Positions 51,619 to 60,273 of a stretch of 64,000 bases of DNA are shown here, one piece after another. Numbering within the stretch: position 1 is the stretch's first letter; each line of letters begins with the position of its first letter. Made by a program: the position numbers and the translations under genes. Origin of the DNA: Microbacterium sp. Leaf288 (lineage in GTDB: Bacteria > Actinomycetota > Actinomycetes > Actinomycetales > Microbacteriaceae); the NCBI RefSeq assembly GCF_001422925.1, contig NZ_LMNI01000010.1, positions 416,778 through 480,777 of the forward strand. Direction: 5' to 3'. The notes under the pieces were generated by a model, which was given only the letters and a program-made list of their open reading frames with translations, searched no databases and was not told the origin of the DNA.

Positions 51619-52620
51619 ATGACCCGCAGCCTCATCCAGCCCACCGGTGCCGCCCACACGCGCATCTACTCCTACGGCGCCGCCCGTGGCGAGATCGCGG
51701 TGCCGAACGACGACCTCGTCGGCCCGATCGACTCGAGCGACGAGTGGATCCGCCAGCGCACGGGCATCGTCACGCGTACTCGTGCGGTGGCCGAGACGGA
51801 CGCGATCGACCTCGCGACCGATGCCGCCCGCGAGGCGATCGAGCGGTCCGGCGTCGACGCGTCGCAGGTCGACGCGGTCATCGTCGCGACCATCAGCAAC
51901 CCGAAGCAGACCCCGTCGGTGTCGGCGATCGTCGCCGATCGCGTCGGCGCCAACCCCGCCGCGGCGTACGACGTGAACGCCGCATGCGCCGGCTTCGCCT
52001 ATGGCGTGGCCCAGGCCGACGCGCTCATCCGCGCCGGCGCCGCGCACTACGCCGTCGTCATCGGCACCGAGAAGCTCAGCGACATCGTCGACCCCGCCGA
52101 CCGCAGCATCTCGTTCCTGCTCGGCGACGGTGCGGGTGCGGTCGTCGTCGGCCCGAGCGAGACGCCCGGCATCGGCCCCACCGTGTGGGGCTCCGACGGG
52201 TCGAAGGCCGAGGCCGTGGGCATGAACCACACGCTGACCGAGTTCCGCGACGGCGTCGCGCCGTGGCCGACCCTGCGCCAGGAGGGCCCCACCGTCTTCC
52301 GCTGGGCGGTCTGGGAGATGGTGAAGGTCGCACGCCAGGCGCTCGAGGCCGCCGGGGTCGAGGCATCCGATCTCGCCGCCTTCGTTCCCCACCAGGCGAA
52401 CATGCGCATCATCGACGAGTTCGCCAAGCAGCTGGGCCTGCCCGACACCGTCCTGATCGGCCGCGACATCGAGACCACCGGCAACACCTCGGCGGCCTCC
52501 ATCCCGCTGGCCACGCACCGACTGCTCGAGGAGCACCCGGAGCTCAGCGGAGGCCTCGCGCTCCAGATCGGCTTCGGCGCCGGACTGGTCTTCGGCGCGC
52601 AGGTGGTCGTCCTTCCCTGA
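51619..52620 (+). CDS. fabH: 3-oxoacyl-ACP synthase III
   Basis: This initiating condensing enzyme (333 aa) joins a short acyl-CoA starter to malonyl-ACP. The catalytic triad is visible: Cys in NAACAGFAYG near residue 123, His in FVPHQANMR near residue 258, and Asn in GNTSAAS near residue 289. Branched-starter preference, common in actinobacteria, is likely but not readable. It lies between fabD and acpP. Confidence 0.96.
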   Translation: MTRSLIQPTGAAHTRIYSYGAARGEIAVPNDDLVGPIDSSDEWIRQRTGIVTRTRAVAETDAIDLATDAAREAIERSGVDASQVDAVIVATISNPKQTPSVSAIVADRVGANPAAAYDVNAACAGFAYGVAQADALIRAGAAHYAVVIGTEKLSDIVDPADRSISFLLGDGAGAVVVGPSETPGIGPTVWGSDGSKAEAVGMNHTLTEFRDGVAPWPTLRQEGPTVFRWAVWEMVKVARQALEAAGVEASDLAAFVPHQANMRIIDEFAKQLGLPDTVLIGRDIETTGNTSAASIPLATHRLLEEHPELSGGLALQIGFGAGLVFGAQVVVLP

Positions 52621-52638
52621 CGCGGCGAACCGCGACCC

Positions 52639-52644
52639 TAGACT
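52639..52644 (+). promoter_or_regulatory. -10 element (TAGACT) of acpP
   Basis: TAGACT lies 51 bases before the acpP ATG, after the fabH stop. It indicates an internal promoter, so acpP may be made in excess of fabD and fabH. Confidence 0.5.
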
Positions 52645-52694
52645 GATTCCCGGCCCGCTCGGGCACGCCTACCCCTAACAAACAGGAGAATCCC

Positions 52695-52943
52695 ATGGCA
52701 TTCACCAACGACGAGGTCCTCGCGGGACTCGCGGAGCTCATCACCGACGAGACCGGTATCTCGGCCGACGAGGTCGCGCTCGAGAAGTCGTTCACCGACG
52801 ACCTCGACATCGACTCGATCTCGATGATGACGATCGTCGTCAACGCCGAGGAGAAGTTCGGCGTCACCATTCCGGACGACGAGGTCAAGAACCTCAAGAC
52901 CGTCGGCGACGCCGTCACCTTCATCACGTCGAACCAGGCGTAG
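52695..52943 (+). CDS. acpP: Acyl carrier protein
   Basis: An 82-aa acidic four-helix carrier protein that holds growing fatty-acyl chains on phosphopantetheine. The attachment site is Ser41 in DDLDIDSISMM. The AGGAG ribosome site precedes the ATG. It has its own -10 element (52639-52644) and is followed by a perfect hairpin before fabF. Confidence 0.97.
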   Translation: MAFTNDEVLAGLAELITDETGISADEVALEKSFTDDLDIDSISMMTIVVNAEEKFGVTIPDDEVKNLKTVGDAVTFITSNQA

Positions 52944-52950
52944 GACCATC

Positions 52951-52977
52951 CCGGTGGGGGCCGCGGGCCCCCACCGG
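52951..52977 (+). terminator. Perfect 12-bp hairpin between acpP and fabF
   Basis: CCGGTGGGGGCC, loop GCG, perfect complement. It lies seven bases after the acpP stop and 27 bases before the fabF start. No T-tract follows, so it may be an attenuator or an mRNA stabiliser that raises acpP level relative to fabF. Confidence 0.7.
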
Positions 52978-53003
52978 CCATCATCACGAGGACTCTGATC
53001 TCC

Positions 53004-54242
53004 ATGAGCACACCCCGTATCGTCGTCACCGGCATCGGTGCATCGACCCCCATCGGCGGCACCGCCCCCGAGAGCTGGTCGGCGCTGATGAACGGAGCAT
53101 CCGGCACGCACACGATCGAGCAGGAATGGGTCGCGGAGTACCAGCTCCCCGTCACCTTCGCCGCGCAGGCGCTCGTCCGGCCCGACTCCGTGCTGGAGCG
53201 CCCCGTGGCCAACCGCCTCGACCCTTCGGCGCAGTTCGCGCTCGTCGCGGCGTTCGAGGCCTGGGAGGACGCGGGCAAGCCGGAGGTCGATCCCGAGCGG
53301 TTCGCCGTGGACTTCGCGACCGGCATCGGGGGCCTGCAGACCACGCTCGCGGGCTGGGACACGCTCAAGACCAAGGGACCTCGCCGCGTCATGCCGATGA
53401 GCGTCCCGATGCTCATGCCGAATGCGCCGGCCGCGGCCGTCTCGATGCACCTGAACGCCCGCGCCTACGCGCGCACCGTGGCTTCGGCGTGCGCATCGAG
53501 CACCGAGTCGCTCGTCAACGCGTTCGAGAGCCTTCGTGCCGGTCGCGCCGACGTCGTCATCGCCGGTGGCGCCGAGGCGGTCATCCACCCGCTCACCATC
53601 GCCGCTTTCGCCGCGATGCAGGCGCTGTCCAAGCGCAACGACTCCCCCGAGACCGCGTCGCGCCCGTACAGCGTCGACCGGGACGGGTTCGTCATGGGCG
53701 AGGGCGCGGCAGCGCTGGTCCTCGAGACCGAGGAGCACGCCAAGGCCCGCGGCGCGAAGATCTACGGCGAGGTCGTGGGCGGCGGCGTGACGGCCGATTC
53801 GTACCACATCACGGCTCCGGAGCCCGAGGGTCTGGGTGCCTCGCGCGCCGTCCGCCTCGCGCTCGAGCAGGCGGGCGCCACGCCCGACGAGGTCACGCAC
53901 ATCAACGCGCACGCGACGTCCACTCCCACGGGCGACATCGCCGAGTACAAGGCACTCCTGAGCGTCTTCGGCGACCGCGTCCACGAGATCCCCGTCTCGG
54001 CGACGAAGGGCGCGACCGGTCACCTGCTGGGCGGCACCGGCGCGCTCGAGGCGATCTTCACGCTCCTCGCGCTGCGCGAGCGCCAGGCGCCGCCGACCAT
54101 CAACGTCACCACGCAGGACCCCGACATCCCGCTGCGCATCTCGGACGCCCCGATCGCCCTCGGTGCGGGCGATCAGCTCGCGATCAGCAACTCGTTCGGC
54201 TTCGGCGGTCACAACGCCGTCGTCGCCTTCCGCTCGGTCTGA
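53004..54242 (+). CDS. fabF: 3-oxoacyl-ACP synthase II
   Basis: This elongating condensing enzyme (412 aa) adds two-carbon units from malonyl-ACP. The catalytic Cys is in ASACASSTE near residue 163, and the two His are in INAHATST near residue 298 and KGATGHLLG near residue 335. The C-terminus has SNSFGFGGHNA. The gene is the last of the fab cluster and ends in a strong terminator. No malonyl-CoA synthesis genes occur here. Confidence 0.96.
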   Translation: MSTPRIVVTGIGASTPIGGTAPESWSALMNGASGTHTIEQEWVAEYQLPVTFAAQALVRPDSVLERPVANRLDPSAQFALVAAFEAWEDAGKPEVDPERFAVDFATGIGGLQTTLAGWDTLKTKGPRRVMPMSVPMLMPNAPAAAVSMHLNARAYARTVASACASSTESLVNAFESLRAGRADVVIAGGAEAVIHPLTIAAFAAMQALSKRNDSPETASRPYSVDRDGFVMGEGAAALVLETEEHAKARGAKIYGEVVGGGVTADSYHITAPEPEGLGASRAVRLALEQAGATPDEVTHINAHATSTPTGDIAEYKALLSVFGDRVHEIPVSATKGATGHLLGGTGALEAIFTLLALRERQAPPTINVTTQDPDIPLRISDAPIALGAGDQLAISNSFGFGGHNAVVAFRSV

Positions 54243-54257
54243 CGACCCGCGACGCGA

Positions 54258-54288
54258 AGACGCCCCCGGCGATGCCGGGGGCGTCTTT
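54258..54288. terminator. Terminator after fabF
   Basis: AAGACGCCCCCGGC, loop GAT, perfect complement ending in TCTT and a T on the plus strand. It lies 15 bases after the fabF stop and 100 bases before the convergent DUF3145 stop. Confidence 0.88.
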
Positions 54289-54387
54289 CGTGTCAGGCGG
54301 CGGTTCGCGGTCCCAGGGCCCGGGATTCATGGCCTCCGAGCCTCGGTAGTGGCGCCTCACGCCGCCTGCGGCTGTGGGTTGTGGGCG

Positions 54388-54891
54388 TCAGCCGACCTTG
54401 TGCAGCCAGACGACGGGCGCATCGTCGCTCGCGTGGCGGAACGGCTCGAGCTCCTCGTCCCATGCGGCGCCGAGCGCGACATCGAGTTCGCGCTGCAGCT
54501 CGAACGCGTCGCCGCCGGCGATCTCCATCGCGTAGCGGATGCGGTCCTCGCCGATGACGACGTTGCCCGCGGAGTCGGTCTGGGCGTAATGGATGCCGAG
54601 GCCCGGCGTGTGCAGCCAACGGCCGCCGTCGCTGCGGGGCGTGGGATCCTCGGTGACCTCGAAGCGCAGGTGCTCCCAGCCGCGGATGGCGGTGGCCAGG
54701 GCCGAGCCGGTCCCGGCGGCGCCTTCCCAGTAGAACTCGGACCGCCTGCTGCCGGTCAGCACGGGCTGATCCGCCCAGTCGAAGCTGACGGCGCGGCCGA
54801 GGGCTCGCCCCACAGCCCACTCGAGGTGGGGGCACAACGCTCGTGGCGCGGAGTGGATGAAGATCACCCCACGCGCCTTTTGTGTCGCCAT
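54388..54891 (-). CDS. DUF3145 family protein
   Basis: A 167-aa soluble protein of DUF3145, an actinobacterial family regularly found next to the fab cluster; function unknown. Visible blocks are ARGVIFIHSAPRALCPHLEW near the N-terminus, YWEGAAGTGSALATAIRGW in the middle and LEPFRHASDDAPVVWLHKVG at the end. GGAGAG precedes the ATG at 54891. It is convergent with fabF, and a GATAAT hexamer about 75 bases upstream (54970-54975) may be its -10. Confidence 0.85.
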   Translation of the reverse strand: MATQKARGVIFIHSAPRALCPHLEWAVGRALGRAVSFDWADQPVLTGSRRSEFYWEGAAGTGSALATAIRGWEHLRFEVTEDPTPRSDGGRWLHTPGLGIHYAQTDSAGNVVIGEDRIRYAMEIAGGDAFELQRELDVALGAAWDEELEPFRHASDDAPVVWLHKVG

Positions 54892-54983
54892 GATCTCTCC
54901 GTTCGTCAGGTGCGTCTTCCCCTACGACCTGCGACGGTGTCACGACGTGCTGTTCGGTTGTGCTGCCGCCATTATCGCGGAGA

Positions 54984-55019
54984 GGGCCCGGGAATCACAA
55001 GACTGTGATTCCCGGGCCC
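54984..55019 (-). terminator. Terminator after the oxygenase-like gene
   Basis: Arms of 16 bases (54984-54999, GGGCCCGGGAATCACA, and 55004-55019) with loop AGAC, starting 22 bases after the stop at 55042 on the minus strand. Confidence 0.8.
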
Positions 55020-55041
55020 CCTCGGATCAGGCGGGCGGTGC

Positions 55042-55815
55042 TCAGGCCTCGCTCATGGCCTGGACCTCGGCCTTGCCCTTGGCGGCGTAGTACGCGGCGC
55101 GTGCGGCGTCACGGCGGGCCTGCTCGGCCTGACCGGCGTCGAGCACCTCCTGCGCCACCTCGAACTGCGGCGCGGTCGGCACGGCGTGATACTTCTCCAT
55201 GTATGCGTCGAGCTCGGGGCCCGACTCCCAGGAGGTGATGAGGCAGTAGCGCGGCTCGGTGCCGTCGTGGTGCACGGCGTGCCACAGGCGCTGCGTGTCG
55301 ACGATGAGCTGGGCGCCGGCGGGCAGTGCCACGCGGTACTCGATGCTCGGGTCGGTGCGGTTCTCACGCAGCACGAAGTAGGTGTTCTTGTCGTCGGTGA
55401 GGTTGAAGAAGCCGCGCACGACCCAGCCGGTGCCGTCGGGGTTGAGGCGGTTGTTGTCGTCCTGGTGGAGGTTGTACAGCGCGTCGGCGTAGGTGTTGGG
55501 CTGCAGCTCGATGATGCGGCAGCGGCCGACGTTCGCGCCCGGCTCCTGTGCGCGACGCGTCAGGGTCGGCGCCTTCTCGGTCTGCTCGGGGATCCAGACG
55601 CCGTCCTTGTCGGTGCGCGGCGGCGTGTGGTTCCAGAACCCGTTGCACTCGATCTCGCCCTTGGCGGACGCGAGCGGCGCGAAGCGGGTGTCGCCCGACG
55701 ACTTCCAGTCGACGTACTCGATCGACAGCCACTCCTGCGGGTCGATCTCCTCACCGTAGGAGTCGAGCACCACGAAGCCGGTCTCGTCGAGAGCGGCGGA
55801 CTTGATGTAACCCAT
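55042..55815 (-). CDS. 2OG-Fe(II)-oxygenase-like protein, putatively iron-regulated
   Basis: A 257-aa protein not matched to a named family. Near residue 130 it has YNLHQDDNNRLNPDGTGWVV, where His-x-Asp resembles the facial-triad start. Further on, VDTQRLWHAVHHDGTEPRYC offers a distal His followed by Arg, the usual 2-oxoglutarate-binding position. The C-terminal 50 residues are a charged helix (AQEVLDAGQAEQARRDAARA). The ATG at 55815 is preceded by GAAAGG at a long spacing of 11. An IdeR/DtxR-like box (55867-55882) lies upstream. Oxygenase assignment rests on motif shape only. Confidence 0.6.
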   Translation of the reverse strand: MGYIKSAALDETGFVVLDSYGEEIDPQEWLSIEYVDWKSSGDTRFAPLASAKGEIECNGFWNHTPPRTDKDGVWIPEQTEKAPTLTRRAQEPGANVGRCRIIELQPNTYADALYNLHQDDNNRLNPDGTGWVVRGFFNLTDDKNTYFVLRENRTDPSIEYRVALPAGAQLIVDTQRLWHAVHHDGTEPRYCLITSWESGPELDAYMEKYHAVPTAPQFEVAQEVLDAGQAEQARRDAARAAYYAAKGKAEVQAMSEA

Positions 55816-55866
55816 GACGAATCATGCCTTTCGGTCAGTGAGCCAGCACGTTTTAACAGGCTCAAC

Positions 55867-55882
55867 TTAGGCAAGCCTACCT
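55867..55882 (-). promoter_or_regulatory. IdeR/DtxR-like iron box
   Basis: TTAGGCAAGCCTACCT contains a perfect palindrome, TAGGC-AA-GCCTA, and matches much of the known IdeR consensus (TTAGGTTAGGCTAACC...) but with a shortened right half. It lies about 52 bases before the oxygenase-like start. Binding and iron response are inferred. Confidence 0.5.
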
Positions 55883-55964
55883 CGGGGGTCTGGACGCCCC
55901 CCAAGCCCGCGCCGTGAATAACCGGCGGCCGTCGTCCACCCGATTCGAGGCGGGGAGCCCGGCC

Positions 55965-55970
55965 TAGACT
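55965..55970 (+). promoter_or_regulatory. -10 element (TAGACT) of the DUF262 gene
   Basis: TAGACT ends nine bases before the ATG at 55980, giving a very short leader. Confidence 0.45.
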
Positions 55971-55979
55971 GGACGGGCC

Positions 55980-57986
55980 ATGGTCACTGCCACGAACGTC
56001 GATGCCACTGCTGTCAACACCATCGGCTGGCTCTCCGCCGCGGACTGGACGATCGTCGTCCCGGTGTATCAGCGGCAGTACCGGTGGGACATCGGCGGGT
56101 GCGAACAGCTCCTCTCCGACATCCGTGCAGTGGCGGATCTCGACGATCGGCAGATGCACTTCATCGGCTCGATCCTCTCTTCGGCGAGCGGCGAGGGATC
56201 CGACGCCGAACTCGTGCTGATCGACGGGCAGCAGCGGACGACGACGCTCATGCTGCTGGTCGCCGCCCTCCATCACACCGTGCGCGAGGCGGATCCGGAC
56301 CTCGCCGATCAGCTGCAGCGCGTGCTCGTCCATTCGCACGACGCGACGCGCACGAAGCTGCGCCCGCACCGCGCATGGGCCTCGGTGTTCGAGCGTGTCG
56401 TGCTCGATCTCCCCCTCGCGGCGGGCGAGCACCGAGATTCGCGGTTCGACGACAACTACGCGTTCTTCCGCAGCCAGATCAGCCTCGAGGAGGCGCCCCA
56501 CATCTGGCGAGGGCTCCAGAAGCTCGAGCACGTGGCGATCACGCTCGGCGCCGGCGCCAACGCCCAGCAGATCTTCGAGAGCCTCAACTCGACCGGGGAG
56601 CCGCTGCGCGACCACGAGCTCATCCACAACTACGTGCTGATGGGGCTCAACCACTCGGAGCAGCGGGAGATCGAGGCCGACTACTGGCAGGCGATCGAGC
56701 AGAACACCGGCGAGTCGATCGCGGAGTTCTGGCGGCAGTACCTCGTCATGCGGACAGGCCGAGAGGTCACCGTCGTCGGCGGCCGCGGCGTGTACGACGC
56801 CTTCCGTCACGAGTTCCCGCGGCTCGACTTCGAGGCACTCCTGAGCCACGCCGACGAGTGGCGAGAGCTCTCCCGCGTGTACCGCATCCTGCTGCGGCCG
56901 AAGGAGGCGCCGGATGCCGAGATCACGCGTCACCTCGCCTACCTCGGCACCTTCGGCACGGGCATGTACCCGCTCGTGATGCGGGCGTACCGCGACTTCG
57001 AGCTGGGGTCGCTCGGGCGCGACGAGCTGATCGACACGCTCGAGATGGTGCAGTCACTGCTCGTGCGCCGCGCGGTGGTCGGCACCGGGGTGGATCGCCT
57101 GGTCGCGCGCCTCTGCCGCGCGCGCGAAGAGGGTGCCGGCGCGCTCGTGGCGGCGATCTCGCGCATCACGCCGTCCGACGAGCGGATCGCGGTCGCCCTG
57201 AAGTACTCGGAGCTCCCCCACGCGGCCTACGTCCTCGGCCGCATCTCCGGTGTGGACGGCGCGGGCGGGCTCGACGTCGAGCACATCTTCCCGCTCGCCC
57301 CCGGCGACGGCTGGTCGGGTGACGGCGTGCGCGAGTGGGCGTCGTACACGGACGACGAGCAGAACAGCCATCGCGCCCTCGCGAACACGATCGGCAATCT
57401 CACCGTCCTCGAGGAGGATCTCGCCCTCCGTGCTCTCGATCGCTCGTTCCCCGAGAAGCGGGCCCTCTACGCGCGCAGCGCCGTCGCCACCACCGCCGAG
57501 CTCGCCGCGCTCCCGTCCTGGGGCACGGCGGCGATCGCGCACCGTTCGGCGCAGCTCACCGGCCGGTTCGTCGAGGTCTGGAAGCGTCCGGGCGGTCCGG
57601 CGATCGACGACGACGGCCTCACCCCGATCCTCGACGCCGTCCGCCGTCGCGGATGGCCTCCCGGATGGCACCGGGAGTGGTCGTATGTCGAGTACTGCGG
57701 CGAGCACTGGGAGGTGCCCGACGTCAAGTACCTCTTCAACCGCGTCTTCAAGCGGCTGTGGGCGGATTCCCGCGAGTCGGTCGTCGCGTACAGCGCGCGC
57801 CGGGGTGGTCCGGTCTACACCGCGCAGTCCTGGAACGGTCAGTGGGACAGTCTCGACGACGAGCACTCGCTCTACATGGGCTGGGACTCCAGCTACATGC
57901 TCAGCGCCGTGCAGGGCGTGCTCGAAGAGGCAGGGCTGGCCCCCGAGGTCTTCGTGAAGTACTCCTACATCGGCAACGCGATGTGA
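55980..57986 (+). CDS. DUF262/DUF1524 GmrSD-like protein
   Basis: A 668-aa protein with the two-domain plan of GmrSD-type modification-dependent restriction factors. The N-terminal DUF262 domain has VPVYQRQYRW near residue 27 and LIDGQQRTTTLM near residue 83, the ParB/Srx-like nucleotide-binding motif. The DUF1524 HNH nuclease has LDVEHIFPLAP near residue 430 and ANTIGNLTVL near residue 470. The last 110 residues (beginning WPPGWHREWSYVEY) form a further conserved-looking domain. GmrSD cleaves DNA with glucosylated hydroxymethylcytosine in phage T4-like systems. A single-gene copy with no methylase or defence partner is found here. Function is inferred from domains only. Confidence 0.85.
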   Translation: MVTATNVDATAVNTIGWLSAADWTIVVPVYQRQYRWDIGGCEQLLSDIRAVADLDDRQMHFIGSILSSASGEGSDAELVLIDGQQRTTTLMLLVAALHHTVREADPDLADQLQRVLVHSHDATRTKLRPHRAWASVFERVVLDLPLAAGEHRDSRFDDNYAFFRSQISLEEAPHIWRGLQKLEHVAITLGAGANAQQIFESLNSTGEPLRDHELIHNYVLMGLNHSEQREIEADYWQAIEQNTGESIAEFWRQYLVMRTGREVTVVGGRGVYDAFRHEFPRLDFEALLSHADEWRELSRVYRILLRPKEAPDAEITRHLAYLGTFGTGMYPLVMRAYRDFELGSLGRDELIDTLEMVQSLLVRRAVVGTGVDRLVARLCRAREEGAGALVAAISRITPSDERIAVALKYSELPHAAYVLGRISGVDGAGGLDVEHIFPLAPGDGWSGDGVREWASYTDDEQNSHRALANTIGNLTVLEEDLALRALDRSFPEKRALYARSAVATTAELAALPSWGTAAIAHRSAQLTGRFVEVWKRPGGPAIDDDGLTPILDAVRRRGWPPGWHREWSYVEYCGEHWEVPDVKYLFNRVFKRLWADSRESVVAYSARRGGPVYTAQSWNGQWDSLDDEHSLYMGWDSSYMLSAVQGVLEEAGLAPEVFVKYSYIGNAM

Positions 57987-57987
57987 G

Positions 57988-58026
57988 AGCGGGACGGATG
58001 CCTCGCCACGAGGCATCCGTCCCGCT
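57988..58026. terminator. Bidirectional terminator between DUF262 and PTS genes
   Basis: AGCGGGACGGATGCCTCG, loop CCA, perfect 18-base complement. It begins two bases after the DUF262 stop and lies 20 bases from the PTS stop. Confidence 0.88.
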
Positions 58027-58045
58027 CATCGCTGGGACGCCGGCA

Positions 58046-59986
58046 TCACTCGAAGGTGACGGTCGCGTTCTCGTTGTTGAGCACGATCACCGGCGTGATC
58101 GAGGGGTGCCCGGCGGCCTGGATCTTCGCGAGGTCGAAGCGCAGGAGCGGCGTGCCCGCCGTGACCTTCTGCCCCTTCTCGACGAGAGTCTGGAAACCGT
58201 CGCCCTTCATGCCGACCGTGTCGATGCCGACGTGGATGAGCAGCTCGGTGCCGTCGTCGAGGACGAGCGCCACCGCGTGGCTGCTGTCGAACGTGGCGCC
58301 GATGGTGCCGTCAGCGGGCGCGACCACGGTGTCGCCGGTCGGCTCGATCGCGACGCCCGGGCCCATGATCCCCTGCGCGAACGTCGGGTCGGGCACCGCC
58401 GTCAGGGCCACGACCCTTCCCTCGAGCGGCTGGCGGAGCTTGACGGTCGTCGTGGCGGGAGCGTCGGTCAGGACCGCGGTGCCGGCCGCAGCGGGAGCGA
58501 TGGCCGGCTCGGGCGCAGCACCGGTCGGGGCTGCCACCTCGCCCGCGATGATCTGCTCCATCGCGTCTTTGACGAACTGGACGTTCGTGCCGTAGACCAC
58601 CTGCACCGATTTGCCACCGGGCTTCATCGTGCCCGCCGCGCCCGCGCGCTTGAGGGCGGTGTCATCGACCTTGCTGACGTCGTCGATCTCCATTCGCAGG
58701 CGTGTCGCGCAGTTCTCGAGCTCGAGGATGTTCTCTTTGCCGCCGAGTGCGTCGATGAAGCGGCTGCCGGTGATGAGGTACTTGTCGTCCGCGGCGTGCG
58801 TGTCGTACTCGGTGCCCTCGCCGAGGATGTCATCGTCCTCGCGGCCGGGCGTCTTCAGGTTGAACCGCTTGATGAAGAAGTAGAACACCCCGAAATAGAT
58901 GAAGAACCAGAACACGCCCATCACGGGGATGAGCCACGGGTTCTGGGCCATCGGATTCATCCAGTTGAGGACGAGATCCACGAAGCCGCCCGAGAACCCG
59001 AAGCCCATGCGCACCGGCAAAAGCTGACTGATCGCCATCGAGATGCCGGTGAAGAGCGCGTGGGTCACGTACAGCACGGGCGCCAGGAACATGAAAGCGA
59101 ACTCGAGCGGTTCGGTCACGCCCACGAAGAAGGACGAGACCGCGCCGGCGAACAGGATGCCGTAGGCGAGCTTCTTGCGCGTGGTCTTCGCGGTGAGATA
59201 CATGGCGAGGGCGGCGCCGGGCAGACCGAACATCATGATCGGGAAGAACCCGGTCATGTACTGACCGGTCACGCCATACGTGCCTTCTCCGGAGAGGAAG
59301 TTGTTGAGGTCGTTGATGCCGGCGACGTCGAACCAGAACACCGAGTTGAGCGCGTGATGCAGGCCGACAGGAATGAGGAGCCGATTCAAGAAGCCGTAGA
59401 TCCCTGTGCCGAAGGCTCCCAGCGTCACGATCCACTCACCGAATGTGACGAGTCCGCCGTACACCCACGGCCACACGAAGTACAGCGCGATGGCGACGAC
59501 GAGCGAGATGCCCGCGGTGACGATCGCGACCGAACGCTTGCCCGAGAAGAACGACAGGGCGTCGGGCAGCTTGGTGTCCTTGAAGCGGTTGTAGCAAAAC
59601 GCGCCGATCAGGCCGCAGATGATGCCGACGAAGACGTTCTGCACCTTCAAGAACGAGGGGTCGACCTCGTTGACGTCCGCCACGCCCGTGTACAGCGCCA
59701 CCGTCTCCGGCTTGAGGAGCGTCGTCACCACGAGCCACGACACCAGCCCCGCCAGGGCTGACGTTCCGTCGGACTTCTGCGCCATGCCGAGCGCGATGCC
59801 GACGGCGAACAGCAGCGCCATGTTGTCGAGCAGCGATCCGCCCGCTGCGCCGAGGAAGGCTGAGGCGATGTTGGGACTCTTCCCGCCGTCGCTGATCCAG
59901 TACGAAATGCCGGACAGGATCGCAGCCACCGGGAGCACAGCCACCGGGAGCATGATCGATCTGCCGAGCCTCTGCAAGAACTTCAT
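58046..59986 (-). CDS. PTS transporter EIICBA (glucose/N-acetylglucosamine type)
   Basis: A 646-aa fused permease of the phosphotransferase system. EIIC is residues 1 to about 380, with about ten hydrophobic helices and the sugar-binding stretch IPVGLHHALNSVFWFD. EIIB has the phosphocysteine in ELENCATRLRM near residue 427. EIIA follows an Ala/Pro linker, with the phosphohistidine in LLIHVGIDTVG near residue 584. Domain order and the NCATRLR loop fit glucose or GlcNAc permeases (PtsG/NagE); which sugar is not decidable. GGAGG precedes the ATG at 59986. The frame continues upstream but crosses the tRNA-Met gene, so a longer protein is excluded. Confidence 0.93.
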   Translation of the reverse strand: MKFLQRLGRSIMLPVAVLPVAAILSGISYWISDGGKSPNIASAFLGAAGGSLLDNMALLFAVGIALGMAQKSDGTSALAGLVSWLVVTTLLKPETVALYTGVADVNEVDPSFLKVQNVFVGIICGLIGAFCYNRFKDTKLPDALSFFSGKRSVAIVTAGISLVVAIALYFVWPWVYGGLVTFGEWIVTLGAFGTGIYGFLNRLLIPVGLHHALNSVFWFDVAGINDLNNFLSGEGTYGVTGQYMTGFFPIMMFGLPGAALAMYLTAKTTRKKLAYGILFAGAVSSFFVGVTEPLEFAFMFLAPVLYVTHALFTGISMAISQLLPVRMGFGFSGGFVDLVLNWMNPMAQNPWLIPVMGVFWFFIYFGVFYFFIKRFNLKTPGREDDDILGEGTEYDTHAADDKYLITGSRFIDALGGKENILELENCATRLRMEIDDVSKVDDTALKRAGAAGTMKPGGKSVQVVYGTNVQFVKDAMEQIIAGEVAAPTGAAPEPAIAPAAAGTAVLTDAPATTTVKLRQPLEGRVVALTAVPDPTFAQGIMGPGVAIEPTGDTVVAPADGTIGATFDSSHAVALVLDDGTELLIHVGIDTVGMKGDGFQTLVEKGQKVTAGTPLLRFDLAKIQAAGHPSITPVIVLNNENATVTFE

Positions 59987-60129
59987 TGTTCGCCTCCAAA
60001 AGGCGCGAGGGACAGTTGCTGCCGCTGACGCTACAGCCAAACCACGGCGCGCGTCACTGGGTCCCCCTCCGAAAGTTAGGGGTATGAACGAATTTCTCAT
60101 CGACCCGTGATCCGCACCCGGAGAGAAGT
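59987..60129 (-). other. PTS gene upstream region
   Basis: A 143-base leader/promoter region. It contains CCCCT and AGGGG arms (hairpin) and TTTGGCTGTAGCGT, a possible promoter region, but I see no complete -35/-10 pair or recognised operator. Confidence 0.3.
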
Positions 60130-60166
60130 GAGGTCCATCGCAACCCGGTGGGTTGCGACGGACCTC
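60130..60166 (-). terminator. Terminator after tRNA-Met
   Basis: Arms of 17 bases (60130-60146 and 60150-60166) with one A-C mismatch and loop GGT. It starts seven bases after the 3' end of the tRNA on the minus strand. Confidence 0.75.
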
Positions 60167-60172
60167 GATACG

Positions 60173-60246
60173 TAGGGCGGGTGGGACTTGAACCCACGAT
60201 CGTCGGGTTATGAGCCCGCTGCCTTGACCAGCTTGGCCACCGCCCC
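60173..60246 (-). tRNA. tRNA-Met (anticodon CAT)
   Basis: 74-nt cloverleaf on the minus strand. The acceptor stem pairs GGGGCGG with CCGCCCT (one G-U). The anticodon loop is CTCATAA with CAT at 60210-60212, and the anticodon stem has CGGG/CCCG. The T-arm has GTGGGTTCAAGTCCCAC. It lacks initiator features such as three G-C pairs next to the loop plus a mismatched 1-72 C-A pair. An elongator tRNA-Met is most likely; a lysidine-type Ile tRNA cannot be excluded. CCA is not encoded. Confidence 0.88.
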
Positions 60247-60273
60247 GTGCGCGTCTGGCGCGCGGAGACGAGC

